The translations under genes were made by a program, and so were the position numbers. Shown one piece after another: positions 25,332 through 34,614 of a stretch of DNA of 64,000 nucleotides (its first letter is position 1; the number at the start of each line of letters is the position of its first letter). The notes beneath the pieces are model-generated. The model saw only the letters and a list, made by a program, of their open reading frames with translations, ran no database searches and was not told the origin of the DNA. This stretch comes from Melioribacter roseus (lineage in GTDB: Bacteria; Bacteroidota; Ignavibacteria; Ignavibacteriales; Melioribacteraceae): positions 130,674 through 194,673 of the forward strand of contig DYHH01000001.1 of the NCBI GenBank assembly GCA_020724265.1. The letters run 5' to 3'.

Positions 25332-28300
25332 TTAGAATAATTTCTCTAAACTATCTATAAGTTTTTCTTTTAATACAGGTTTTGAAATAAAATCACTAAA
25401 ACCGGCAGCAATAAATTTATCTCTATCGCCAGGTAAAACATACGCAGTAACAGCAATTATTGGTTTTTTATGGTACCCGGGAAGTTTTTGAATTACACGT
25501 AGTGCATCCAAACCATTATATTCGCCTTCAAGATTTATATCCATAACAATAAAATCGAACTCTTTACCTTTAATTTTTGGAAGTGCTTCTTCAAAACTTT
25601 TTGCAAATTCAATTTCCTGTAATTCTTTCATCTGAACCTTGAATAAAATCTGCGAATCTATTTGGTCTTCAACATAAAGGCATCTTAAAAGAGCAAGATT
25701 TAGTGGTTTCTTCTCATCTTTTACAGTTGGCTTAGTAATTTCTTTTTCTAAAATTGGTGTTTCTGCTTTAGTGAGTGGTTTTTCAACTGGTGTTTGAGAA
25801 GCAGGAGAAGTTACTTGTTCTTTAATTTTTATGTCTTCGGATTCTTTTTTCTCATGAACTTCTTCTTTTCCCGCTTTTAATTCAGCTTCTTTTGCTTTTA
25901 GTAATTCTTCCCTTTCCTTTGCTGCTATAGCAAATTCATCATCGGTTTCAATTGCCTCAACTTCTAGAACATCCGGAAAAATAATCCCAAATTCTGTAGG
26001 TTTATCATCTTTGCTAATAATCTCATTTCGTGCATTGAGCGAAACAATAAGTTTTCTGAACAACTTGGTTGTTATTCGAGAAAATCCATGACTTTTTCGA
26101 ATAGAATCTTCATCTTTTGTAAAAATATCATTCAGTCCGTTGAGTAAATGTGATGTTATAGCATCTCTCTTATCTTTAATGCTAACTATATACTGATTTG
26201 AGCCATACGAATATGCAGATAAATAGATTTTACTTTCTTTGCTTATCTGCATTGCGTACTTAAGAAATTGGGTTATAAGAGTTGTAAAGTGATGTTTATC
26301 AGTAGTTAATTTAAGCGAAGAAGATATTTTGCCGTATGTTAATTCTGTTTTATTTGTACGGGCTGTTCTTTCAGTACTACTCTGAATTTCTTCCAATAGA
26401 TCAACAAACACAATTTCCTTTGGCTGGAATTGAATCTTATTATCTTCAAGAGCTGCATATTCTGCGGCAGTGTCCATCGTTTGAAGTAACATTTTCTGAT
26501 TTTCTTTTATAATATCAACTGCTTCTTTCTGCTCTTCGGTTGGTTTATCTAAACTTTCATTTATCTCTTGAATAAATCCAAGTATAACATTAATCGGTGT
26601 TAATATTTCGTGAAAGACATTAGAAAGGAACGACGGTTCAACTGATTTTTTTTCACCGTCAACTGCAGGTATTGATTCGACCGGCGGAGTTTTATATTTT
26701 ATTTTTCCAATAATGGTTATAGATTCTAATTCACCGTTAAATTCGTGAATTGGGGTTGCAATAAGTGATACTTCATTTAGTTCACCGGAAGAATTTTTAA
26801 TGGATGTCTTAAATTTATGTGGTTCCTTTGAATCGGTGTGAATTACAGTTTTATTAAATTCCGCCCTATCATCATCTTTAATTAATGAAAGAAAAGGTTT
26901 TTTCTCAAGATCATTCTTTGTAAAACCGAGAGTTCTAATAACGGATTCATTTGCATATGTTATAAAGCCATCTGCGTCAGCAATAAAAATCAAATCACTG
27001 CTGTTTTCAAAAGCGGATTTAAAGACTTTTATTTTTTTATTGTTCTTTACTTCATCAGTTACATTCTTTACAATATTTATATGAGCACTTTTACCTTTAA
27101 ATTCGAGCGGTGACTTACTAATTTCTACAATAACCGAAGTACCATCTTTCTTTTTATGACGCCATGGTCCGGTAAATTCGTTTGTTTGCGACTTTTTATT
27201 AGTACTTTCAAGCAAGGTTTGTATATCCTCAGGCGCATAAAGATCTGTTAGATCCATATTCAAAAATTCATTTTTGGAATAGCCATACAGTTTTACAGTA
27301 GCATCATTGACTTCGAGAAATTTTAAGTTCTCCAGATCATAAATGAACATTGGCTGAGGGCTGATTTTCATTATCGCGTCATACATTTTTAATATTCCCG
27401 CTGTTATTGTATCTACTTTGTGTTTCTCGATAAATAGGAAAAGAATTTCTAATGTGATATTTGATTCATTATAACTTCTTAATGCGAGTAATTCAACAAA
27501 TTCAGAGATCTTAAGAGTTATCTTTTCAGTTTTGTCATTAGATAAGAATTTTTTTATCTCCTGTAAAACTTGCTCTTCCTTAAAGACATCAAGAATTTCG
27601 CTATTTGATAAATCTGTTTGTCCGCTAATATATTTTCGTACTCCATCATCAAATGTTTTTACAATCCCTTTCGGGTTTGTTATTATATAATTAAGTCCGA
27701 CATTTTTCACAAACTCAAGCAACTTATTCTCAATGCCATAAGCTGATCTTTCTTTAGTTTGTGTTGGTTGAGAAATTCCTATTAATGCCACGACATTATT
27801 ATCAACATCAACTATTGGGAATTCTACAATTTCGTATGGGTTGCTTCCGTAAGGTGAAGACGAAGACATCCCTTCAATTACAACCGAATTAGTAGTTTCA
27901 AAAATATAATTATCGATTGTAGAGTACAGTTTATTCTGGAAGTGAGGCAGAACGTCTTTTTCAAATCGTCCTTCCAATTGTTTAGCTTTTACTCCAAGTA
28001 CAGTTGCAAATTTCTGATTAACTAAAATATAACGGCGTGTATTATCTTTAATCCAAAAAAATCCCTCAAGTAAATCTATTTGCTTTTGAATTTTGGCTTT
28101 ACCAATAAATGTGAAAGGAAAGGCTGATTTTATCGATTGAATAATCTCGAATAGTTTATCATCGTGATTTATCTTACTCATCTCTTCAGTAACAATAGTA
28201 AATCTACGTGACTCTTTTTTACCTTTGTTATTGTTAAGTAATCTTATCGTAGTAATAAATGTTTTTTGTACTTCATCCGTAAATGGAACAACAGATATTT

Positions 28301-28568
28301 CATATTCATCCGAGTGTTCTGTTTTTTGTGTAAGAAGATTTTCCTTTACACTTTTTTCATAAGTTTTCGATTCATAGAGCAGTCTTTCTAAGACAGATGA
28401 AAATTCTTTATCCAGTACTTCAAAAATGCTAGTATTGAAAGTTACATCCGGTAAAAACTTTTTTCCCTTTTGATTAAAATCTATTACACGCCCTTCATCA
28501 TCCAAGATAAAGGTTGGAAATGGAATTAAATTCTCCAAAATAGTTAATATGTTTTTATCGATTGTCAT
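25332..28568 (-). CDS. Multi-PAS hybrid histidine kinase with degenerate ATPase domain
   Basis: 1078 aa, no membrane segment. At least four PAS-like modules ('FPTFILDDEGRVIDFN', 'GFFWIKDNTRRYILVN', 'PQPMFIYDLENLKFLEVN', 'SDLIFIADADGFITYAN'), a DHp helix with H-box 'FHEILTPINVILGF' (His near 655), an ATPase-like region, a Lys/Glu-rich linker and a C-terminal receiver (about 956-1078; acceptor Asp in 'IVMDINLEGEYNG', Lys in 'FISKPV'). The ATPase region lacks the N-box Asn ('QFLKYAMQIS'), the DxGxG motif ('DKRDAITS') and the GxGxG lid. It may therefore not autophosphorylate. TAATG overlap with the FN3 lipoprotein gene links it to the envelope locus. Confidence 0.85.
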   Translation of the reverse strand: MTIDKNILTILENLIPFPTFILDDEGRVIDFNQKGKKFLPDVTFNTSIFEVLDKEFSSVLERLLYESKTYEKSVKENLLTQKTEHSDEYEISVVPFTDEVQKTFITTIRLLNNNKGKKESRRFTIVTEEMSKINHDDKLFEIIQSIKSAFPFTFIGKAKIQKQIDLLEGFFWIKDNTRRYILVNQKFATVLGVKAKQLEGRFEKDVLPHFQNKLYSTIDNYIFETTNSVVIEGMSSSSPYGSNPYEIVEFPIVDVDNNVVALIGISQPTQTKERSAYGIENKLLEFVKNVGLNYIITNPKGIVKTFDDGVRKYISGQTDLSNSEILDVFKEEQVLQEIKKFLSNDKTEKITLKISEFVELLALRSYNESNITLEILFLFIEKHKVDTITAGILKMYDAIMKISPQPMFIYDLENLKFLEVNDATVKLYGYSKNEFLNMDLTDLYAPEDIQTLLESTNKKSQTNEFTGPWRHKKKDGTSVIVEISKSPLEFKGKSAHINIVKNVTDEVKNNKKIKVFKSAFENSSDLIFIADADGFITYANESVIRTLGFTKNDLEKKPFLSLIKDDDRAEFNKTVIHTDSKEPHKFKTSIKNSSGELNEVSLIATPIHEFNGELESITIIGKIKYKTPPVESIPAVDGEKKSVEPSFLSNVFHEILTPINVILGFIQEINESLDKPTEEQKEAVDIIKENQKMLLQTMDTAAEYAALEDNKIQFQPKEIVFVDLLEEIQSSTERTARTNKTELTYGKISSSLKLTTDKHHFTTLITQFLKYAMQISKESKIYLSAYSYGSNQYIVSIKDKRDAITSHLLNGLNDIFTKDEDSIRKSHGFSRITTKLFRKLIVSLNARNEIISKDDKPTEFGIIFPDVLEVEAIETDDEFAIAAKEREELLKAKEAELKAGKEEVHEKKESEDIKIKEQVTSPASQTPVEKPLTKAETPILEKEITKPTVKDEKKPLNLALLRCLYVEDQIDSQILFKVQMKELQEIEFAKSFEEALPKIKGKEFDFIVMDINLEGEYNGLDALRVIQKLPGYHKKPIIAVTAYVLPGDRDKFIAAGFSDFISKPVLKEKLIDSLEKLF

Positions 28569-30412
28569 TAGTTAAAAGGTGTCGTAATTGTAACTTCGTT
28601 AGAATAATTTGAGTACTGTTGCGTATTAAGTAATGCCCTAACTCTATATGTATATTGAGTGTTAGCATCTAAATTCGTATCGGTATAAAAAATAGTAGCT
28701 CCGGTTCCGACAGCTCCTCCAATAGTACCAACCACTGAAAATTCATTTTCAGACGGGAATGAGTTTCTTTTACGTTCAATGAAATAAACAAATTCATTTT
28801 CAAAAATATCATTCCATTGAAGTACAGCAGTATTTCTAGTAATCGATGCTGCCGGTATTGATAATACTATTGTGCCTGTATGACCGCGGGTACTGACTTC
28901 ATTTGAGAAATCGGAATTAAGATTCCCTTTAAATGCTCTTACCTTAAAGAAATATTCATTATTCACAGGATCGGGTACAGTTACGGTGATTCCATAAACT
29001 CCTTTACCCTCTTTAGGACCGTAAGTAGCGTAAGAAGAATAATTGCCCGAACTTCCTACTTTACCGAATACAGTGAAACCATCTTCATCGTCAGAATTAT
29101 CATTCCAAACAAGCGAGAATTGATTTGCGGAACCGTGTACGTTATAAATTTGCAGCGTGGTCGGTTTCGCCGGTGGAAGATCAGGAACAAATACATCATC
29201 TATATTACTGTAAGGTGTGTAAAAACCTTGTGATGTTAGATGACGGGCTCGATAATAATAAGTAGTACCGACAACGAAATTCGAATCCATAAAAACATTA
29301 ACATCCGCTGCAGTGTTTCCTACTTGAACGAAATCTCCTGTATTCCCTTCTCTGCGCTCTATAAAAGTTCCTACTTCTTGATTAGTATTATCTGTCCACC
29401 TAACAACAATCATTCTTAACTGATTATCAAATTGTGCAATTAGATTAGTAGGGGCTGGCACATCTGCCGCTGCAGTTGTTGCAGTAGCTATATTTGACCA
29501 AGCACTTTGCGATGTACTATTAAATGACGCAATTCTGTATGAATATGTTGTACTTGCTAATAAACTTTTATCAGTATATTCTCTTGCTGTTGGGGCAACC
29601 ACTGCAACTTGTTCAAAATTACCGGTGCTGGGATTGGTTCGTTGAATTCTAAAACCAAGTATATTTACTTCATTGCTTTCCCAGGTTAATAGAATTTGAC
29701 TTGCGCCTAAAGCTTGTGCTTGCAAGTTAAATGCTTCTCCCCCTGTTGTACTAACTTCATTACTGAAGGCAGAATTTCCGTATCTATTAATTGCTCTTAC
29801 TTTATAGTAATAAGTCAAGAGTTCGGAAAGACCAATGTCGTTAAAGCTGATTGTATTTTTTGGCAATGTTCTATATAGATTATATTCTTCGTTAGTTCCG
29901 ACTCTCCTCCACAATTCATAATTATCCTCGGTTTTTGCATTATCATCCCAAAATAGATTAACGGAACCTGTAGAAATTTTTGTCAAAACTAAATTAGTTG
30001 GAGCAGGCGGTGCTTCTAAAGTTTCTACAACAGGAAGATTTTTTTGAACTTCACTTGTTCCGTATTTACCAGCAATGTTTCTTACATTAACAAAATAATC
30101 AATTTTAGTACCCAACAATGTTGAGTCGACATTTAAATATATATCAGTATTAGATCCTCCGGTTGCTTCAAAAACTTCGACAAATCTACCGGATTGACTT
30201 TCAATAATGACTTCAAATTGATCAAGTCCTTCGCCTCCCGGATAATCAGATGCTTCATAATATATTTTATTACTTCCTACTTGCACAGTATCACCTGATG
30301 TTGGGCTGATAATTCTAATAGTTGGTCTGGTTGACTGAGTTTCAGTAATGTTTTCGACACATGAAAACATTAATAGAGTCGAAAGCAGAATGATTAAATT
30401 AACTTTCATCAT
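28568..30412 (-). CDS. Lipoprotein with multiple fibronectin type III domains
   Basis: 614 aa. Lipobox 'LLMFSC' gives Cys17 as the lipidated residue. Four to five FN3 modules follow, recognisable by repeated 'L.W.....E..Y.i.R......F..v', 'Y.Y.vra.n' and 'S..s.ev...T' patterns, one about every 95 residues. An Ig-like first domain ('PTIRIISPTSGDTVQVGSNKIYYEA') sits after the anchor. No enzyme domain. A surface or periplasmic binding/spacer role is likely. One-base overlap with the hybrid kinase gene. Confidence 0.85.
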   Translation of the reverse strand: MMKVNLIILLSTLLMFSCVENITETQSTRPTIRIISPTSGDTVQVGSNKIYYEASDYPGGEGLDQFEVIIESQSGRFVEVFEATGGSNTDIYLNVDSTLLGTKIDYFVNVRNIAGKYGTSEVQKNLPVVETLEAPPAPTNLVLTKISTGSVNLFWDDNAKTEDNYELWRRVGTNEEYNLYRTLPKNTISFNDIGLSELLTYYYKVRAINRYGNSAFSNEVSTTGGEAFNLQAQALGASQILLTWESNEVNILGFRIQRTNPSTGNFEQVAVVAPTAREYTDKSLLASTTYSYRIASFNSTSQSAWSNIATATTAAADVPAPTNLIAQFDNQLRMIVVRWTDNTNQEVGTFIERREGNTGDFVQVGNTAADVNVFMDSNFVVGTTYYYRARHLTSQGFYTPYSNIDDVFVPDLPPAKPTTLQIYNVHGSANQFSLVWNDNSDDEDGFTVFGKVGSSGNYSSYATYGPKEGKGVYGITVTVPDPVNNEYFFKVRAFKGNLNSDFSNEVSTRGHTGTIVLSIPAASITRNTAVLQWNDIFENEFVYFIERKRNSFPSENEFSVVGTIGGAVGTGATIFYTDTNLDANTQYTYRVRALLNTQQYSNYSNEVTITTPFN

Positions 30413-30502
30413 TTTGTTGGTTACCAGTTAGTTTTTCAAACCGGTAATTTAATGAATATTTTCTTAACCGATATATAAATACCATATACTCTTAAAATAA
30501 GT

Positions 30503-32410
30503 CTATAATGGAAGTATATTTTCAAAGTCAATCAAAAATATTCTTGTTTCATTTGGCTTTAGATTTTTGATATACATGTAAAGTGAATTTGATTCTTTAT
30601 CAAATTCATAAACAGGTATATCCGTATTTATAATTTCAGAGCTAACATTAACATTTCTAACAGGTTTATTAATATTCACTTCAGCAACAAACTCTTCTAC
30701 TATAATATCGCTCGGATTTGTAACTTCTACACTAATTCTTCTTTTACTTCTCCATTCATATCTGACCTCGATATTCCCTCTTCTTTTCCACCAGGATAAA
30801 ATTTCGTCGACAGATGTTATCCAAAGATTATTTTGTTTTGCATATTTCACAACATCATTTATAACATCAACATACTGAGGTTGGAGTTGAAAATCAGTAT
30901 GGACTTTTAAAATATATAATCCTCCTTCAAACAACAGTCGATTTATATCTTCTTCGTAAGTGTATAGTTGAAAAGACCTTTCTTTAAGTCCATATTCTCC
31001 AATAATCTTACGATCATCGCGTGCTGTTTTAGTAAAAATCAGCATTGGTTGTTCATTTCTAAATACAGTTTTAGGTACAGATCTATCTGTTAGTGAATCA
31101 GTTACCATATAGTTATAACCGTATCTAGCCATTCCAACCATAGTATTGTCATCAAAATAACCATATTCGGGCATCAACCCGTTTACTTTTGTTCCAGAAA
31201 TTGATTCAAGTGTATCTTTTGCAATTCCCATATTTGTAAATTGCAGTTGTTGATCATAAAGAGAATTTAATGTATCAAAAGGTGATTCAAGAAAACCGAT
31301 ATCTACAATGGCACCCAAATCAACTTTACCTGCAATAGATTTAATTAATGAAGGATATGTTATTGCAGTTTGCGGGCGTACAAACACCGATGCCGGAAGT
31401 TTATGACGGTTTATAATTGGTAAGACATTATTAATATTATAAGGTTGCTCATTTATAATCGGGACAAGGATCATAGCAGCATCATACGGTGCCGGCCAAT
31501 CTTTTATATTTGCAGTAGGTTTATACGTCAGCCAATTGATGCTGTTGTTAAATAATTTTTCGAAATAGATATAATCTTCTTGTTCGCCTAAAACAGAATT
31601 TAGTTCAAAACCGAACCAAACAAATCTTCCTTTACCATAAGTACCATAAGCTATCCCGGCACTTCTTTTGATTTCTTCCATTACAAGTCCGGCTTCACGG
31701 ATAAAATCATACCAGAAACTAACTTGTGTCGTTCTTGGTTCAAGAACTTCTGCATAAATTGGTCTATCCCATGTTGCAATCTTAAGCGAATACCCGGTAG
31801 GAATTCCTGAAGTAAGAGGTAAATTTCCTCTTAATGTATGTACTTTTCTCTCAAAATCTCGCGGGTGAATTTCTTTGTAAAAATTCATACCAAACACTTC
31901 AGTAAAAAATTCCCATCCTCTCCATTTTGCTTCATCTGAGAAAGTTGCAATTCCACTTGTAACGAAAATACTTCCGCCTCTTTCAAGATATTTTTTTATT
32001 TGGACAAGTTGTTTGTCACTCATAGATTTCGCTGCCGGAAGGATAATAAGTGGATAATCAAAATGTTCACCGAGCTCAATCATTTGGTCGCTGATAATAT
32101 CGTAATTCATCTTAGATGCTTTAATAAATATTTCCCAAGTATCGATATTATCACTAATCCAAGTACTACCTTGCGGAAGCATGTTTTGAGTATATTCTGA
32201 ATAAAGTATTGCAGCTTTTTTCTGTTTATCCCATGTAAAAACACTAAGGTTTTTCTTAGAAGGTAAAATTTCGGAAACTTCATAATTACCGTAAACATTT
32301 TTCACAACAAGCATAAAGATCAATATAGCTGCAGCCAATAAAACCAGCCCGCTTAGAAAAATAATAAGGTAATTAACCCTAAGACCTAATTTTGATCTTC
32401 TTACCGCCAC
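30503..32410 (-). CDS. Membrane-anchored protein with amidotransferase-like and inactive polysaccharide-deacetylase-like domains
   Basis: 635 aa. One N-terminal membrane helix (about 13-34). A Rossmann-like segment resembles class I glutamine amidotransferase/GH42 trimerisation folds ('YPLIILPAAKSMSDKQLVQIKKYL', 'GGSIFVTSG', 'GIAYGTYGKGRFVWFGFEL'). A NodB-like barrel follows (about 315-535) and an Ig-like tail ends the protein. In the NodB part the usual metal-binding DD is replaced ('AAMILVPIINEQP') and the HxxxH motif is absent ('LGAIVDIGFLESP'), so deacetylase activity is unlikely. GTG start; the 5' end overlaps the small membrane protein gene by 10 nt. Position beside a GT2 synthase suggests a PgaB-like accessory role without catalysis. 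Confidence 0.75.
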   Translation of the reverse strand: MAVRRSKLGLRVNYLIIFLSGLVLLAAAILIFMLVVKNVYGNYEVSEILPSKKNLSVFTWDKQKKAAILYSEYTQNMLPQGSTWISDNIDTWEIFIKASKMNYDIISDQMIELGEHFDYPLIILPAAKSMSDKQLVQIKKYLERGGSIFVTSGIATFSDEAKWRGWEFFTEVFGMNFYKEIHPRDFERKVHTLRGNLPLTSGIPTGYSLKIATWDRPIYAEVLEPRTTQVSFWYDFIREAGLVMEEIKRSAGIAYGTYGKGRFVWFGFELNSVLGEQEDYIYFEKLFNNSINWLTYKPTANIKDWPAPYDAAMILVPIINEQPYNINNVLPIINRHKLPASVFVRPQTAITYPSLIKSIAGKVDLGAIVDIGFLESPFDTLNSLYDQQLQFTNMGIAKDTLESISGTKVNGLMPEYGYFDDNTMVGMARYGYNYMVTDSLTDRSVPKTVFRNEQPMLIFTKTARDDRKIIGEYGLKERSFQLYTYEEDINRLLFEGGLYILKVHTDFQLQPQYVDVINDVVKYAKQNNLWITSVDEILSWWKRRGNIEVRYEWRSKRRISVEVTNPSDIIVEEFVAEVNINKPVRNVNVSSEIINTDIPVYEFDKESNSLYMYIKNLKPNETRIFLIDFENILPL

Positions 32411-32892
32411 TTAAGTTGATCCTCTTTTTTCTTTTTTTCAACTTCTTTAGTCGGCTCAACATAACCTTCTTTAGTATAACGCATAAACTTTTTTCGTTCT
32501 GAAGTAGAATATCTGTCCTCAGCCGAAGTTGCGTATCTGCCGCTTGATCCGGTAGAAGGAGGTGGAGAAGAAACATATGTCGGTCTCATCTCAGGACCAG
32601 ATTGAGCTCTTTGTTGTTCATACATAGGGCTTCTCCTTTGGTACTCTGTAACTCTATCTCTTGTAGGATAAGGTTCTTCATATGTTCTTCGCATTCCTGC
32701 ACCGGTATGCTGCTCGGCAATAACAGGAGTTGGTGAAATAAGTTCTGCCGGTATACTGGAAGGCTGCGGTGCTTGTGCCGCTTTACCTTTGCGTTCACGT
32801 ACCTTATAAAGAATATAAGCTCCCACAGCAAGAATAAAAGTTGATATTGTGGCAACAAGAACTATTAAAGAAAGTATTGGAATTAATTCCAT
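32401..32892 (-). CDS. Small single-helix membrane protein with basic disordered tail
   Basis: 163 aa, not assigned to a known family. One N-terminal helix (about 5-29), then about 130 residues rich in Pro, Ser, Tyr, Arg and Lys with no predicted fold, ending in a Lys run. A GGAG site precedes the ATG. It sits between the GT2 synthase and the pseudo-deacetylase with a 19-bp gap and a 10-bp overlap. By position it could be the small synthase partner (as PgaD is to PgaC), though no sequence similarity is visible. Confidence 0.7.
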   Translation of the reverse strand: MELIPILSLIVLVATISTFILAVGAYILYKVRERKGKAAQAPQPSSIPAELISPTPVIAEQHTGAGMRRTYEEPYPTRDRVTEYQRRSPMYEQQRAQSGPEMRPTYVSSPPPSTGSSGRYATSAEDRYSTSERKKFMRYTKEGYVEPTKEVEKKKKEDQLKWR

Positions 32893-32911
32893 AATTTACT
32901 CCAAATAAATA

Positions 32912-34354
32912 TTAAACTTTTTTATTTCTTACACCAACCGATGGTGATTTTGCAATCACAGTTTGTGAACTGCTTCCCGATCTCTCAAGTTTACCCCAAG
33001 TCATACTAATACCAAGAAACTCTTCAACAGTAGCCATAGCTTTTGTAATGTCTATTAATAAAATGAATATTAATCTGTAAAATATTGAATAAGGTACTAA
33101 CCTAAATTCTTCTCTTTCAGCGGCAATACAATAAATAGCAGCCATCATATCAAGCAGCATTATTCCAACCCACCAGAAAAATACTAAACTCGACATTCCG
33201 TAAAATGCAGCAACAATAAAGAATAAGTTTGCAAATATATTCATTGCAGGCCACACAAGTGCTTCATAGAACATCGACCATAGAATCAAAGTATTATTAA
33301 AATTAATTGTCGGATTAAGTATATGTTTTTTATGTTTACGAATCGCTTGTAAAATTCCGCGAGTCCAACGATATCTTTGTTTAAGAAGTTGATGAAGTTT
33401 TACAGGAGCTTCGGTAAAAGCCATTGCATTTGGTTCATAGTTAATCTTCCATCCCTTTTCAAGAATTTTCAGAGTTATATCAGCATCTTCGGCAAAAGTA
33501 TCACTTGAATAATAACCTGCATCTCTTAACGCACTTTTTCTAAATATTCCTATTGGACCTGGAATGATATTGACCATCTTAATAAATCCCTGGGCGCTTC
33601 GAGGCATATTAAGACCTTCAACATATTCAAGCGCCTGTAAATCAGTTAAGATACGTTTTCTATTTTCTACTTTTACATTACCGGCAACTGCACCTACGTT
33701 CGGGTCAATAAAATGTCTGATTCCCATTTTCAATGTATTGGAAGATAGTTGTGAATCTCCATCCATACAGAGAACAAATTCAGCTTCCGAATACTGGATA
33801 CCGGCATTAAGAGCTTTGGATTTTCCACCATTTGGTTTATTGATTAAACTAACTTTTACCAATGCGGTTCTTCCCTGTTGATAACCAACTACTTCTTCTG
33901 CAACTTTTGCGGTATCATCTGTTGAACCATCATTTACAATAATTATTTCATAGTTAGGATATTCTATATCAAGAAGTGACTCTATCGAATTACGTAATAT
34001 TTTGCCTTCGTTAAATACCGGGACGATTATAGAAATAAACGGATAATACCCTTCTTTACTTTCAACAGTATATTTGGTGAGATATAGATATGCCATAACA
34101 AGAATAGAAAAGTATCGGAATAAAAGAACGAATAAGAATATTACCAATGCAACAATTGATGAGTAAACGAAAAGTCCGCTCCAAGTTAAAACTGTTAATG
34201 GTAACGTAACAAGTATAATTATAATTAAAAAAAGTGAGGTAAGACCGGTTAGGAAAATTACTCGTAATTTTTCTTTCCCTTCATTACGCTTTGGTTCTTT
34301 TCGTTCACGATTATCAAGTGCAATTTTATATTTTTGTAATTTTTGTTCCATCAT
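32912..34354 (-). CDS. Processive GT2 glycosyltransferase (PgaC/NodC-like polysaccharide synthase)
   Basis: 480 aa. Two N-terminal helices, a GT-A domain and three or four C-terminal helices. Catalytic motifs: 'VPVFNEG', 'IVNDGSTDDT', 'CMDGDS' (DxD), 'FAEDADITLK' (TED-like catalytic base) and 'QRYRWTRG' (Q-x-x-RW), the full set of processive beta-glycan synthases such as PgaC, hyaluronan and cellulose synthases. No PilZ domain. It most likely polymerises a beta-linked glycan from a UDP-sugar and feeds it through the membrane. First gene of a leftward unit. The sugar identity is not predictable. Confidence 0.88.
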   Translation of the reverse strand: MMEQKLQKYKIALDNRERKEPKRNEGKEKLRVIFLTGLTSLFLIIIILVTLPLTVLTWSGLFVYSSIVALVIFLFVLLFRYFSILVMAYLYLTKYTVESKEGYYPFISIIVPVFNEGKILRNSIESLLDIEYPNYEIIIVNDGSTDDTAKVAEEVVGYQQGRTALVKVSLINKPNGGKSKALNAGIQYSEAEFVLCMDGDSQLSSNTLKMGIRHFIDPNVGAVAGNVKVENRKRILTDLQALEYVEGLNMPRSAQGFIKMVNIIPGPIGIFRKSALRDAGYYSSDTFAEDADITLKILEKGWKINYEPNAMAFTEAPVKLHQLLKQRYRWTRGILQAIRKHKKHILNPTINFNNTLILWSMFYEALVWPAMNIFANLFFIVAAFYGMSSLVFFWWVGIMLLDMMAAIYCIAAEREEFRLVPYSIFYRLIFILLIDITKAMATVEEFLGISMTWGKLERSGSSSQTVIAKSPSVGVRNKKV

Positions 34355-34384
34355 TTATTTTATGCTTTTTTGCAATAAAAATAA

Positions 34385-34400
34385 AACAAATCGAGTGCCA
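34385..34400 (-). promoter_or_regulatory. Possible sigma-54-like promoter of the GT2 unit
   Basis: Minus strand TGGCAC-TCGAT-TTGT, with GG and G at consensus spacing but GT in place of GC at -12. It lies about 30 bp from the start codon. The rest of the 260-bp gap 34355-34614 shows no gene. Confidence 0.3.
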
Positions 34401-34614
34401 GAGAATGTTTATATTTTGAGCTGTTATCCCATTTTTTATTAGTTCAATTTGTTCCAATTAAGTACAATATTATATTAATGCCTCAATTCTGTACACATTT
34501 GTTAGCAATATAAGTTTTTAATTAAATCATTGCAACAAAATAACTTAATAGATAATCATTAAAGTAAGCCTTAAGGAAATACTGATTTCTTCAAACAAAA
34601 TTAAAGATTTGAAA

